Of a DNA stretch of 64,000 nt, positions 49,401 through 60,720 are shown piece after piece. The stretch is taken from contig JAMPIT010000174.1 in the NCBI GenBank assembly GCA_026261815.1, forward strand, positions 3,534,001 through 3,598,000. The letters run 5' to 3'. The notes under the pieces are model-generated. The model did no database searches. It saw nothing but the letters and a program-made list of their open reading frames with translations, and was not told the DNA's origin. Source of the stretch: Monarcha castaneiventris obscurior (Eukaryota; Chordata; Aves; Passeriformes; Monarchidae). The translations under genes and the position numbers were made by a program. Each line of letters begins with the position of its first letter. The stretch's first letter is position 1.

Positions 49401-50008
49401 AGAACTTAGGTGATTAAAAAGACCAATTACTATTGATACTACAAATAATCCAAACAGTTTGGTCAAAACAATGTAGAGATGCTATGATATTTCCCAGGAA
49501 ATGTCTAGAACACAGACAGACATTTTAAAGAATGGGAAGTGGAAGGCAAAGGGAGCTTTAATGATCTAGACAGATCCACTGTCTCTGTATCTTTGCCAGA
49601 TATAACTGATCCTTTCAATGAAGGACAGTTAAAAATTGAAAGTCACCAGAATGCCTAAGATATGCACCTTTGTCATTTGCTTGTCTGCACAAATAAACTT
49701 ACAAAAAATCTGCAGTGCTTTTGTGAGTCCTGCTGGTAACTCTTTTGAAAATGATTCCTACATACTTGTAATCATTGACCTGTCCCTTAGGTATTTTATA
49801 TATTTTCTGAAACGTAGCTACCACAATAATCCTGTAAATAAGCACCTGGTTACTCTAAAAATTCTATATTGCCACTTATTATATGTTTTTACAGTGCCTA
49901 TCAGCATGACCCCTTATTGGATATTATTGTAATTTGTGTGATGTATTAATAGCAATTCAATGAATTAATATTTCCTGCAAAGGGAAATAAAATTGATAAC
50001 ATGCACCA
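46413..50008. other. AT-rich noncoding stretch, no gene supported
   Basis: No named repeat. The minus-strand frame at 47999-48235 reads more like protein than its neighbours (for example DGSVHNTPEGFLISRVLFSN) but has no domain I recognise and no convincing splice sites. Other frames (48814-49315, 49636-49932) are unremarkable. Confidence 0.45.
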
Positions 50009-50148
50009 AGCCTAAAAGAGTTCAAGAAGCATGTGGACAACACTGTCAGTCACTCCCAGGGATGGTGCTGTTCAGAGCTGAGAGCTGGACACCATAATCC
50101 TTGTGGGTCCCTTCCAACTCAATATGTTCTCTGACTGTGATTCTGTGA
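50009..50148 (+). mobile_element. CR1 3' tip
   Basis: agagttcaagaagcatgtgg, then ctgttcagagctgagagctg, then gggtcccttccaactcaata and terminal gattctgtga match the last 140 bases of a CR1 3' UTR, including the octamer-type tail. Short, severely 5'-truncated insertion. Confidence 0.85.
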
Positions 50149-51389
50149 AGTAAAGACATGGCAAATTTTCTTACAAGTCTGAACTACAATATAATATCCA
50201 CATATCACTAGTGACAGACTCCAGACCTTCACAAAGACCTCTCCTCTGTCTCCTTCAGGTACGGAAACACACAGAATAAATAAATCTTTATTGCACCAAT
50301 GAAAGGTAATTACAACTTTGGTGGCATCAACAAAATTTGAGACTGAAACACCTGCATGCATTCAGTTTGTGATGTATTAGCCATTTAGGAGACAAGTATG
50401 AATAGGTCACAATTAAGGTTGTGACTACTTTGTTCCTTCAAACCTGACTCGCCCTTTGATTTTAGGATATCAAATGATTCATTTGACTAGCTATAAACAA
50501 TTAACTCCTAAATTGTTGCCTTTTTTCCAAGCATTGATGTCTGACCTAAGATTAGATTTAGTGATCTGAGAGACCCACAGTCAAACCTTGATATCATAAT
50601 TTAGGGAGCCTTCTAAAACAAGGAAGGAAATAGCTAATTTACATCATCTTTCAAATAGATTGAGGTTCCTAGAAAATCAAGGCAAAATCTAAAATTTCCA
50701 ATTAATTTCCACTACTTACACCATTAAAATTTATATATTTATATCATATGTCAAACAGCTGTTAACTATTCAGTCTTTATTATGTATTCAATTCCCACTT
50801 CAAATTCAATTCCACATACACCAAATCCATACATATCATGTCTTTCATGAACAAACATGCGATAGCCTCACCTTTCTCTTTTTCATAATATATAAATTTC
50901 TTGTCTTTCTCACATCTTAGCTTTGCCTGTATTTTCTTACTTGTCACACACAGTCCTAACCTATACATTCCCTGAGCTTTTCCATAGCTTCCTTTTCCCA
51001 ACTGATTCCACATGTGCTATTATTTATCTTCACAACTGCAGAGCCACAGCCCCATCCCTCATCTCACATCGTTTCCTCAGTATTTTTTTGACACTTCCAT
51101 CACCAAGCTTCATTGCTTCTCTTGCTCACATTCCAGCCTAACATCTTTAGCACTTTAGTTTTATCTCCTCACATTCCCAGACCCTAGTTCTTTGCATGAT
51201 TTTACTTACTCTTTTTTGGTTTGACTACTTGCTGTGTTCTATCAGGCAAGGAATGTAGTATAATCATGTATGTCGACAGGTTATTGTCAGTTATCCCAGA
51301 CAGGTGGTGTAAAAGTACTATTTTGAATTAATTTTCTTCCACCTGCAAAGATTATGTTACCTATGTTGTCCACGGCTGTAATGGAAGAT
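50149..51389. other. AT-rich noncoding stretch, nothing recognised
   Basis: Unique-looking sequence. Frames at 50119-50361 (-) and 50780-51013 (-) lack domains. Confidence 0.5.
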
Positions 51390-51448
51390 TCACAGCATCA
51401 TAGAAATTATGTTGGAAATATATCTCTAAAAGCTAGATAGTAGATTTC
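51390..51448 (-). mobile_element. Possible decayed CR1 3' tip, minus strand
   Basis: cacagcatcatagaaattat, then gttggaaatatatctctaaaa resembles the reversed CR1 end (cacagaatcatagaat, ggttggaaaagacctctaaga). It is too short and diverged to be sure. Confidence 0.3.
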
Positions 51449-52993
51449 CTCCTAGGGGCATTCTTTGAGAAACTTCATTGATCTAGACAAAATGATGGAG
51501 AGCTTACTGAGAAACTGTTTAACAGTTTCTCTCCAAAGATATCTCTAAGTTGTACCATGATTAGTTTCAAAAATAATTAGATCAAATTAAGATAACCCCA
51601 AGACTGCTTTTTACTGTCCTCCAGAAAAAAAAGCAAGAGTCTTAAGCACAAAAAAATGTACTTACCTTTTTATATATTGATTGGTGTCTTACATGAGACA
51701 GTGAGTTGAATCAAAAAGAAAGTTTACACTTTAAAAAATGTTGCCTGTTTAAAATTCTAAGATAACTTTTTAATAATGCAAGTATTCTTAATAAAAAACA
51801 ACTGATTAATTGATTTATAGCTCTTTTAAATACTGTTTATAAGTTAAGGACTTTGCAAATCAAGGCATTTTTGACAAGGATTTTTTTTTTTTTGCAACTT
51901 GTCCTTCTGTAAATCTCCTTATATTTTATAAGCACTTCCTGAGCTGAGACAGTAAGGAAAATTTCAGTTATTTGAGACCATTTCAGACTGGAAATTTCCA
52001 AAAAGATATGATTTCCCTTTGGAGGTATTTAAAATTAATTCCTTCTGAACTACAGTGGATTTTAATTAAGCTAGAATTAGTACTCCTGACAAGAGGAAGA
52101 AATACTATAAAGCATTGTCTCTTGACCTTTAAAATAATAGTTAACTTCAGCTTAAGCAGACACTTTAAACAAGACTGGAATTAGGGGATACTGTTAGTGC
52201 TGAAAACCAGGAGATTGTATCTGACTTAAGCTTATTAGCCATAAAATTTGCTTTGTTGCTTGGCAATCCATCCAAGCAAAGATATGTGAACAAGCTGGGT
52301 CTCTATCAGACTGCCTCTATTTCCCAGGTTCTGAAGCACCGAGTTTGTCAGCTACTTTCTTGCAGTGGGACTGGAAACTGCCGTGGGCCCTCTACTGTCA
52401 GTCTCTTAAATGTGTAAAAAAGAATGTTTGAAATTCTTTGAACATGTCTTGTTTTTACTGATTACCTTTCACACTCACATGCAGAATTTTCTTTCTGATA
52501 TGATTGTTTCTACCTTCTTATGCCTTTTGGAAGTCACTAGTAAAAAAAGACTCCGTTAACTCCTGGCATGGAAGTTCGCATGGTAGCAGCCCAGGCAGCT
52601 GCTACCTTCATGACAGCTAATGGCTTGTCTAAAATTGTTATGAATTTCTAGAAAGGAAGGATTTAATGTTTGCAAGTTAGTACAGGGTTGTTTTGGGTTT
52701 TTTTCCATTCTTAACCTCTGCGTATAAAAATAGCAACTGTTTTATTTTATCCAAACTCACAGAATTGTTTTGAGTATATTTTTCTAGATCTCATATTCAG
52801 AAGTTATTTCCTCCTCATAAGATTTACCGTCAGATAATTCTTATCTGTAAGACTTTGTAGTTTTTGCTAAGGTAGTTTATTTATGTGTGCCCCTTTATTA
52901 AAAGCCAGGACCAAGTGGCCTCCTATCCTTTTTCATCTTTAGATTTCACTATAAATAGATAATAATGAGTAGTATTACAAAGATATAATGGCC
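51449..52993. other. AT-rich noncoding stretch, nothing recognised
   Basis: Unique-looking sequence with a T-run near 51881-51892. No gene or named repeat. Confidence 0.5.
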
Positions 52994-53023
52994 GATGTCA
53001 TAATCATATGTGATTATGACATC
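52994..53023. repeat. Perfect hairpin, 13-bp arms and 4-base loop
   Basis: gatgtcataatca (52994-53006), loop tatg, then the exact reverse complement tgattatgacatc (53011-53023). The outer bases add two more pairs (g-c, c-g) after one mismatch. It is the longest perfect short palindrome I found in the window. No terminal-repeat or target-duplication pattern of a known DNA transposon is visible. Confidence 0.92.
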
Positions 53024-53685
53024 AGCTATGTAAATAGAAGAATAAAATAATATTTTAAATGTAAAAAATTCTGTGTGTTAGAAAAACAATCTAAAAGAAG
53101 AAATTATGTTAAAATATTTTTTATACTTTCATTCTCTATATATAAGAAAAGACTTTTTTTTTCCTAATGTCCCTGATCTGAAGAACATCACCCTTTGTCT
53201 TCCAGTCTGGTCATATCAATTCCTCTGGATCTGGAAAGGTATTATAAAACACTTGATTAAAGAAGCCTGATGAGATATGGACTTTTGCACTGGAAAATGA
53301 GCTCAGAACCAAGTTCTAGGCTAAAAACTCATCTTAAAAAGAAATCTGAAAAATCTCTTCCCAGTACTCTTATACATTTCTGGAACTTGATAGCAGTTTG
53401 AAGAATGGATTGAATAATAAAAAAAAATCAAAGGTAAAATATCATGGGTTCTGAAGACTTTCTGTATTAGAACACAAAAAGATAATAACTTCTGTTCTGC
53501 ATAATCTACATATGCATAGATAGAAGAAGCAGACAGTGCTCCCTGAGAAAATAAGTCAATGGAGAACTGACAGTTAAAGCTGGCATTAATCACCCTCTCT
53601 AAGGTACATTCCTAATGCTTAAAAAGCTTAGGAAAAGCATTTACTCCTTGAAAATTATGTTATTCAAGACCACTGAAATGGTCAT
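53024..53685. other. AT-rich noncoding stretch, nothing recognised
   Basis: Unique-looking AT-rich sequence. The minus-strand frame at 53321-53593 has no recognisable feature. Confidence 0.5.
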
Positions 53686-53732
53686 AAAAAAACCAAAAAA
53701 AAAAAAAACAAAACAAAACAAAAAAAAAAACC
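53686..53732 (+). repeat. A-rich tract beside a solo LTR
   Basis: A run of A with scattered C, including two AAAAC units. It ends 14 bases before the LTR start and lies outside the target duplication, so it pre-dates or is independent of that insertion. Confidence 0.85.
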
Positions 53733-53746
53733 AAGAGGAAACACAG

Positions 53747-54230
53747 TGTCCTAGGTTCCAATATAGATGTTTCCTATTACCACCAGCTGTGGGCCATTAG
53801 CTGTTATCTCCTGCTATCACCCATCCCTGACAACAGACAATGGGCCAGCAAGAAACCTCTGCATGACTCATGGACTTATCTCATCCTATTGGGAGATGCT
53901 CCGCCCAGGAGGGAGGAGCCAAGCATTCCCACCTGGATGTAACCTGGCCTTGGACCTGCCTAGGGGAGCCCTGTTTACTGAGTTCCCAGAGGACAAGAGC
54001 TACCACTGGACCTTCAGCTGGAGACCAGACCTTCCATAGGATCACCACTTCAACTGAGCTACTTCATCTGGACTGCTACCACCACCCTAACAGGGTGTCA
54101 GGTTGTATCTGACTTTGTCAGTGCTTTATTTTTTTTCCTTGTATTATTTCACTTATTTTTAATATTTTTTTCCTAATAAATTTTAACCCTGACTTGTGAT
54201 CTCCCACTGGTTTGTTTTCAAACCAATACA
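53747..54230 (+). mobile_element. Complete solo LTR with perfect 5-bp target duplication
   Basis: A 484-base LTR begins TGTCCTAGGTTCC and ends AACCAATACA. It is flanked on both sides by CACAG (53742-53746 and 54231-54235). The middle (atgctccgcccaggagggag, acctgcctaggggagccct, gtgtcaggttgtatctgact) matches a songbird endogenous retrovirus LTR I recognise from memory. A poly(A) signal AATAAA lies at 54175-54180. A 5-bp duplication suits an ERVL-type element. No internal viral sequence remains, so the provirus was lost by recombination between its two LTRs. The frames at 53767-54112 belong to this LTR. Confidence 0.92.
54175..54180 (+). promoter_or_regulatory. Polyadenylation signal of the solo LTR
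   Basis: AATAAA about 50 bases before the LTR end, the usual place in an LTR R/U5 region. Confidence 0.7.
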
Positions 54231-54235
54231 CACAG

Positions 54236-55330
54236 AGCTCCAAATATTAATCACTGAATAGAGTCTTGGAACAAGGAAAAGAAATTTGATATTGAGGAAG
54301 AACTATTATCACAAGAATATAATGATCTGAATGAATCTGTAAAAATCACTGCCATTTTGCAAGAAGATGTTACCATGACTCCTGGGTTTCAGTGTGCTAC
54401 ATAAAATCTTTTACAAGCAACAGTGAAGGCTAATGCTGCTACTGAAAATTATTTTTAATGAGTCCTGAAATGTTAGTTTAGGTTAGTTTCTCATATTATT
54501 CATTAACTACAGTAAAACAGACTGAAATTTAATTTGAATTTAGGGTTCATTAATGTTTCCTCTAGAAACCATTTCTTTAACAAGCTGGTGAGTTATAGGG
54601 TACATGAGACTTTAAAAAATGTTACTATTGTGGCATATTTCCATAACTGCATTAAAACTTACTGTTATTTAGCTCATTTCTCAGGTTACTGAACTTGTAA
54701 ATTGATTGAAAAAATTCCTTATGACAAACCAAACACAAAATCCGACCCAGTCGTCTGGCAATAAGCCATTTTTGTTGTTTATGATAATTAAACAAAATCA
54801 ATATATTAACTATGAGCATAGTCATCTCACTTCACTTTCCTCTGACTGGAATTTAAATAAAGACTGTTGTTCTGTTTGCATTTCAAACTTCATATCAAAT
54901 TAAGGTGTCCAAAAAAAGGGAAAGTTGACCCTATTAAAACAAAAAAAAAACCCATCAGAATATCATGCGTTCTTACCAACAGTCAAGGAATAAACCAGTG
55001 AGATCAAATGGTAAATTTCAATGAAGTATCTCAAACCCAAAAATGTTTTGCAGAAGTAACAAATTAATTGTCTTGAAGATAGACATTAAGATTATTTAGA
55101 AAAAAAAAAACCCATAATAATTCTAAAGAAAATACAATGTATTTCAGTCATCTCATATACTCTTGGAGAAAGGGAAAAAAAAAGGTAGTTTTTTCTTCTT
55201 TCTATCTCATTATATCCAGTGTTACAAGTCTGCAAAAAGTTCAAGGTAGTGATGGATTAAAAGGGCATTAAAAGGGCTGTTAAGCCAGTTAGGGCAGATA
55301 AACACATTTCCACGCACCTAACAGATTTTC
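54236..55330. other. AT-rich noncoding stretch, nothing recognised
   Basis: Unique-looking AT-rich sequence with several A-runs (near 54940, 55100 and 55178). Confidence 0.5.
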
Positions 55331-55376
55331 TTTTTTCCTCTCTTTTTTTTTCTCTTTTTTTTTTTTTTTTTTCTCC
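55331..55376. repeat. T-rich tract
   Basis: About 45 bases of T with a few C. Could be the reversed tail of an old retroposon, but no body is recognisable to its right. Confidence 0.85.
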
Positions 55377-58300
55377 TATTATTCTCAAGAGCTGAAAATG
55401 CTGACAAACTCTGAGGTCTTAATTCCGTTGTCTAAACATCTGTATCTGGCACTTGAGAGTTCTTGGGGAAGTCACAGGGGTTTGAGAGGCAGGAACCAGC
55501 ATTGTATGAGGGTCTGGCCCATCCACAGAGGCAGCTGGAAGCCAGGGCAGATTGGTAGGGATGAGGCACAGAACAGAAGTTTAGGCAACTGACTTAATGT
55601 CACCATGTTCCTGTTCCTCTTTGGTGATAAAGTCACTGTGACAGTTTTTTACCACAGAGCTTCAGGTGGTTATGGTTCACTGATCATCTGTCATGAACCC
55701 CAGTTTTATTTTGTCATTGGTTTACTCTGAGATTGGTTGAAAAGACAGTTTTAGGGAATATTGCTTTTGACACAAGTAGATCAATGACATACCATCAAAA
55801 CTGTAATACTTTTCTGTCCTGCTGAAAGACCAGGTGAACCAGACAGTCTAAAATAAAGTAGCTTGGACAGAGGGTATTAGTTATAGACCATCAAACACCT
55901 CTTCTTAATTCTTTTCTGTTCAGCAATGCAAAATGGGATTAGAAGCTGAAGCACGATGAAAAGACCAGAGAAAGTATTCTAATATTGAAAATTACCTTGA
56001 CTGAAGCACATTATCTATTTTGCATATTTTGGAATAAAATTAAATTTGTTTAAAATAATCTGACTTTTTGTTCAAATGGACACCAGCATTAAGAGGAAAC
56101 AAATTTCATCTTTACTCATCCTTGTTCAGTCACTTGATGCAATTCTTTCTGAATAGCAGAATTTGTAAATGAACCATGCAGAAACACTTTTGTTTAAACT
56201 AAGATACTTAAATCCAGTTTAGCAAAAACTGGTGCATGTACTAAAATACAGTTTTAAAAATTATATGGCAAGTTTTGCTTCAGAACTCCAAAAATACAGT
56301 AGAAAATGCATTTAAAGGTAGACAAGTCTGCTTGTCTAAAATCAACTCTGAAAATTCCTAATGCCATGAAAAAATACAATCAATAAATTATTTAACCCCT
56401 TCCTCCTCCTCCTAAAAAGATAATACAACAAACACAAGAGTCTCTGGAACTTGGTCACATTCTGTTAAAATACAAACCTGGTTGCACAGAAAATGATAAA
56501 GGGTAAATACAGGCAATCTAATGGCCTTTTCTAATGTACTGTACCTATGGTCAGATTCTAGCTTGGCCCCAGAGGTGCAGTTGTGTTTCAAATATTTAAT
56601 TCAGCATTCATTAGGATTTGTTCTCTTTTTTTATACATTTTGTAGGTTTTAAATGAAAAGACAGAACTGGAAGCTTGGGGCAAATATGCATTGGCAGTAT
56701 TTTGCTCAATTTCCTTGGCAGTGCTTCTTTCCATCTAAGAAACATGAGAAAATGAGAAGACATTTTTAATAAGCTTTTGTCCTGCAGTCACTTACTCAGT
56801 TATAGTAACTGAGTTTTGCATTAATTGTATTTTCATTTTATATTATGTTAGTTTCCAAATATATTTCAGGAAAAAAAGAAAGATGTCCTTGACACTATTT
56901 ACACTAATTCTCAAGTTAGTGACCACTTAAAAATAACATCATGGGCTTGCTATTAAAATGTAGTTCAGAGTTTCAATAGACTGCTTGTGCCTGACAACTA
57001 ATTTTTTTGTTGCTCCCTTGGGTAGTTGCTAGACACTGTCCTCAATGTAGATTCATCCTGTGACTGAAACACAGAAAGGAAAAGCTGAAAAATGAGCAAC
57101 GGGAACAGCTTGCTGATGAAGTTGAATGAGGAGCTAGTAATGATATTGATGACATTACTAATTACTTAGCTGGCAGAATTCAAAATGAGAATTCATTTGT
57201 CATCATGATATCATCAATCAGCTTTCTGTTGCCTTGGGTAATAGGTTTGTGCTTGCTTGGTGCAAGATAAACTTCGCTTTTTAACTCATTTTGGTTTGTA
57301 CATATGTACTTCTTAATTTTTACCTTTTAAAGTTTTAATTTTCCCTGTGTTGCATTGTGGTTTTATGAGTGTCCTATTTCAAAGGTTGTGTATTTTACAT
57401 TTAAATCAGATAATTAAAGACCACATAATCTCTGCCCCTCAAAACAAGCAAATGTTCAATGGATTTTTGTATAAGGATCATAGCCTAAAGTAACATCCAT
57501 CCCTGATGCAAAAGGACCCCTATTCAAACTTGATACTTAAAAAAAAATCAGTTTTCTAGATATTTTAAGGAAAAAAATACAGTAAAGATATGCAAATTCT
57601 CCTAATTTGGGAATAGAGGATCAAAAGTCATAGTTCCTGAGTCCTTGAGTAAAAAAATCTCTTGGCATTGATTTAGCCTTTTCAGGCAATCCAATATTCC
57701 TAATCCTTCAGCCTGTGAACCAGTATCAGAGTCCCAAGAGCCTGGAAGCTATACTATCTCCTCCAAACAGCTGAGATTCCTGGCTGCATCATCCTGTTGG
57801 AGAGAGAGCTGGCCAGACTTTATCGATTGTGCACTCCAAGTTTTTCTCTTTCCTGTCCAACTTGGCATCTCTGTCTTTTTCATCTGCTTTCTGGATCCTT
57901 GAATTCCAGCCTTGGCTTTCACAAGGCCACTTCCCATTTTTCTGGGCATGCACTCTGATCATTAGTGCTTTGCTGTGAAATAAGTAAAGAGATTATCTGT
58001 TTACTCACAAGGGAACTGCTAATTGTCCCCTTGGAAGCCACCAAAGCAGTCAATTACTTGCCCTACCAACCCAATGTCTTGGCAGTGGGGATTAACCTGA
58101 GAGTTACCCAGGGTCCCAAATGAAAACGTGGTCACCTCAGGGATCTGCTGGCCAGCTGTATTTGCCCAAGGAACTAGTGATCTGAATCAGCAAGTATATC
58201 GTCTTTTAATATGCTTATGGTAGTATAGTCTAGTAATATATGCAGCTTAGAGGTACCCTCTGACTCATTAAACAACCTAATGGATCATCTGACAGTTGGA

Positions 58301-60657
58301 AAGGTTTTCTGTGTGAGTGAATATTAAAGTGAATGTGTTAATTTAAGCCTATATTATTATGCCATCTCATTTGCACTGTTTTCTATCATTTTGATTAATG
58401 CCTAGGTTGTGACTAACACATAGAAGGAATGAGAGCAAATATGCATAAAACCACAGTCTATGGATGTTCTTACCGTTCTGGCTTGTGCATCTACTGAAAG
58501 AAAATAAGTAAAAATGGAGAGGGGATAAAAGTGTTTCTTTTGTCTTTCTGTCTTATAAAATTTATAAGACTACAAAATATTGATTTTCTCTATCACCTCT
58601 ACAAGATGGGAATGAAGTAGGTTTTATTTAGTTAAGTATCCCAATCAAGAAAAAACAATTTACATACTTTTTTGGTCAAAAGTAGAGGAAAGCTTTAGAA
58701 TGTTCGTGGTATCTAGAAACATTTATTTACTGAGCAGATTCTGAAGAATTAAGGTGTTCCAATTCAGTGAGTTTATAATTGTGATTTGGATTGTGAATGT
58801 GAATGCAGGCCATTGTGAATGTGTGTTGTGAATGGACATGTAGGCCATTAATTTCTCCAGGACCCTTTGAAATACATATGTAGCTTGTTATAACATCTCC
58901 ACAGAATTGAATTTCATTTTTTTTATCTACATCATTTCACATTAAGTGACATTTCACAGAAGCTGAATAATTTTTTACTCCTTCTGTTTATGAATGTTGG
59001 TCGTATTAGATAATAAAAAATAAATATGACAAAAATTCAACAATTTTAAAACATGTGATGCCTACTAAGGATACAATCCCTAAGATAATTTTATAAGTAT
59101 TAGGTTGTATCAGAGATAGAATTTTTAAAACACACCACACCTCTTCTATATCACATTCTTGTGAAAATTGAAGAGAGTTAGGTAGATTTTCTGTTTTTCT
59201 AAAACAGGCTGACTCCTTAAAACAGTTACCCTGAGCAGAGTTCAGAGTATAGTACTGTTTCTCCTCTGAAAATCTAACTTCAGGAAACTCTACAGAGAAA
59301 AACAGGATGGCATCCTAAATCTCGTCAGAATCATACATGGAAATATAATTCACATAACTGTCCCAGAGGAAAGAGGTGCCTCTTAAAATAACAAACAGAT
59401 GATTGCAAATGAGAACTGCAGCTCTAGACAGCTGGTTTGAAGCTGCTTGAATAGTGCATTACTAGCACATTGCCTTGCTCTGTACAATGGCAGTAGAATA
59501 GATGTTCAAATTTTGACATATTACCCCTGACTCTCCTGTATGTCTGTTTCCAGCAACTGGCATGATAAGCTCTTTCAGAGGAAAGTAAAAAGCCTCCATA
59601 ATGCATGAGTCAAGATAGTTGTGAGATATGAAAAATTTAAATATAGACTTATTTTTCTGAATAAATGAATGGTGTTTTCTTTACTTCTATGAGGGGAATG
59701 TGTCAATTACAATGAAAGCAGGATTATATTTGTCATTAAGTGCAGTCATCTTAATCTGATAATTAGATTTGAATATAAATGCAGTTTGGAAAACTACTTC
59801 TTATTATTTTTTGAACTTTTTATTTTCTTTCCTGAAAATTGCTTTTCACAAAAGCACTCAAAGTGGCCTTCCCTTTGAGTAATGGAAGATCAGGAGCAAG
59901 AAAAATTTCACTTCCAAAGCTCAGGCTGCCAGCCTTGTCAGAGGTTCCTACTGGCAGCAGTCTACTACAAAAAAAAAAATGGAGCAGAAAGGAACATTTC
60001 TAGGACTGTTTTTTGATTTCTTTTCTTTTTAATCTGGGACCTATCTTCAGTCATGATATTGTGCTGGGAATAGCTTATTATTGCTAAATTTGTTCCTATT
60101 TTATAAGCAGAGGTGACTGACTTTGCTCTTTGAAAGTACTCATTTGCTTTTCTCTGTGTCATTATCTCTTTTGGTTTTTGCTGAACACAAGAACCAGTAT
60201 TCTAAAAAAGCTGTTGATTAATTTAAAGACATTTAATGAGATAAATACATGGCATGGAAAAGAGAAGAAGGAGAGGCCTTTGATCTTTTCAAGTTAGACT
60301 AAATGATAATGGAAATTTCTCACTATAGGTAGGAAGGTTGTTTTGGCCTCTTAAGTCTCTAATATTATCAGTTACTCAAAGACACCTCCTGAGCTTTTAA
60401 CTTCAATTTAATTAAAATATATATTGTAACAATTTCCTTCCATTATTTCAGCATCAGAACCTTATCGTGCTGCCATTATCTTACGTAAATGGGTTTTTTT
60501 TACATAATGTGCAGTAATTATAGTACGGTCCATTAAAAACATATATTTCTGAATTAGTGATAGGTAAAGAGGAAGGGGTTTTAATATATATTCCAATTCA
60601 ACCTTTCTACAATTGAGGGTTTTTCCAGTTGGAAAGCCTATCCATTCTACTTACTTC
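55377..60657. other. AT-rich noncoding stretch, no gene supported
   Basis: No named repeat or gene. A less AT-rich patch at about 57700-58180 contains no frame with a recognisable domain. A small imperfect duplication lies at 58791-58849. Confidence 0.5.
58791..58849 (+). repeat. Imperfect local duplication (TTGTGAATG / AGGCCATT)
   Basis: TTGTGAATG occurs at 58791-58799, 58813-58821 and 58826-58834, and AGGCCATT at 58807-58814 and 58842-58849. This indicates a recent local duplication with slippage. Confidence 0.75.
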
Positions 60658-60720
60658 TTTGTTTTGTTTTGTTTTGTTGTGGCTTTTTTGTTTGTTTGGT
60701 GGTTTTGTTTGGTTTTTTAG
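60658..60720. repeat. T/G-rich simple repeat (TTTTG-type)
   Basis: Repeated TTTTG and TTTG units with interruptions. Simple-sequence DNA. Confidence 0.85.

Noticed and set aside
52994..53023. MicroRNA precursor
   Set aside because: A 13-bp stem with a 4-base loop is much too short for a standard precursor.
53767..54112. Two plus-strand frames of 80-90 codons
   Set aside because: They lie wholly within the solo LTR at 53747-54230.
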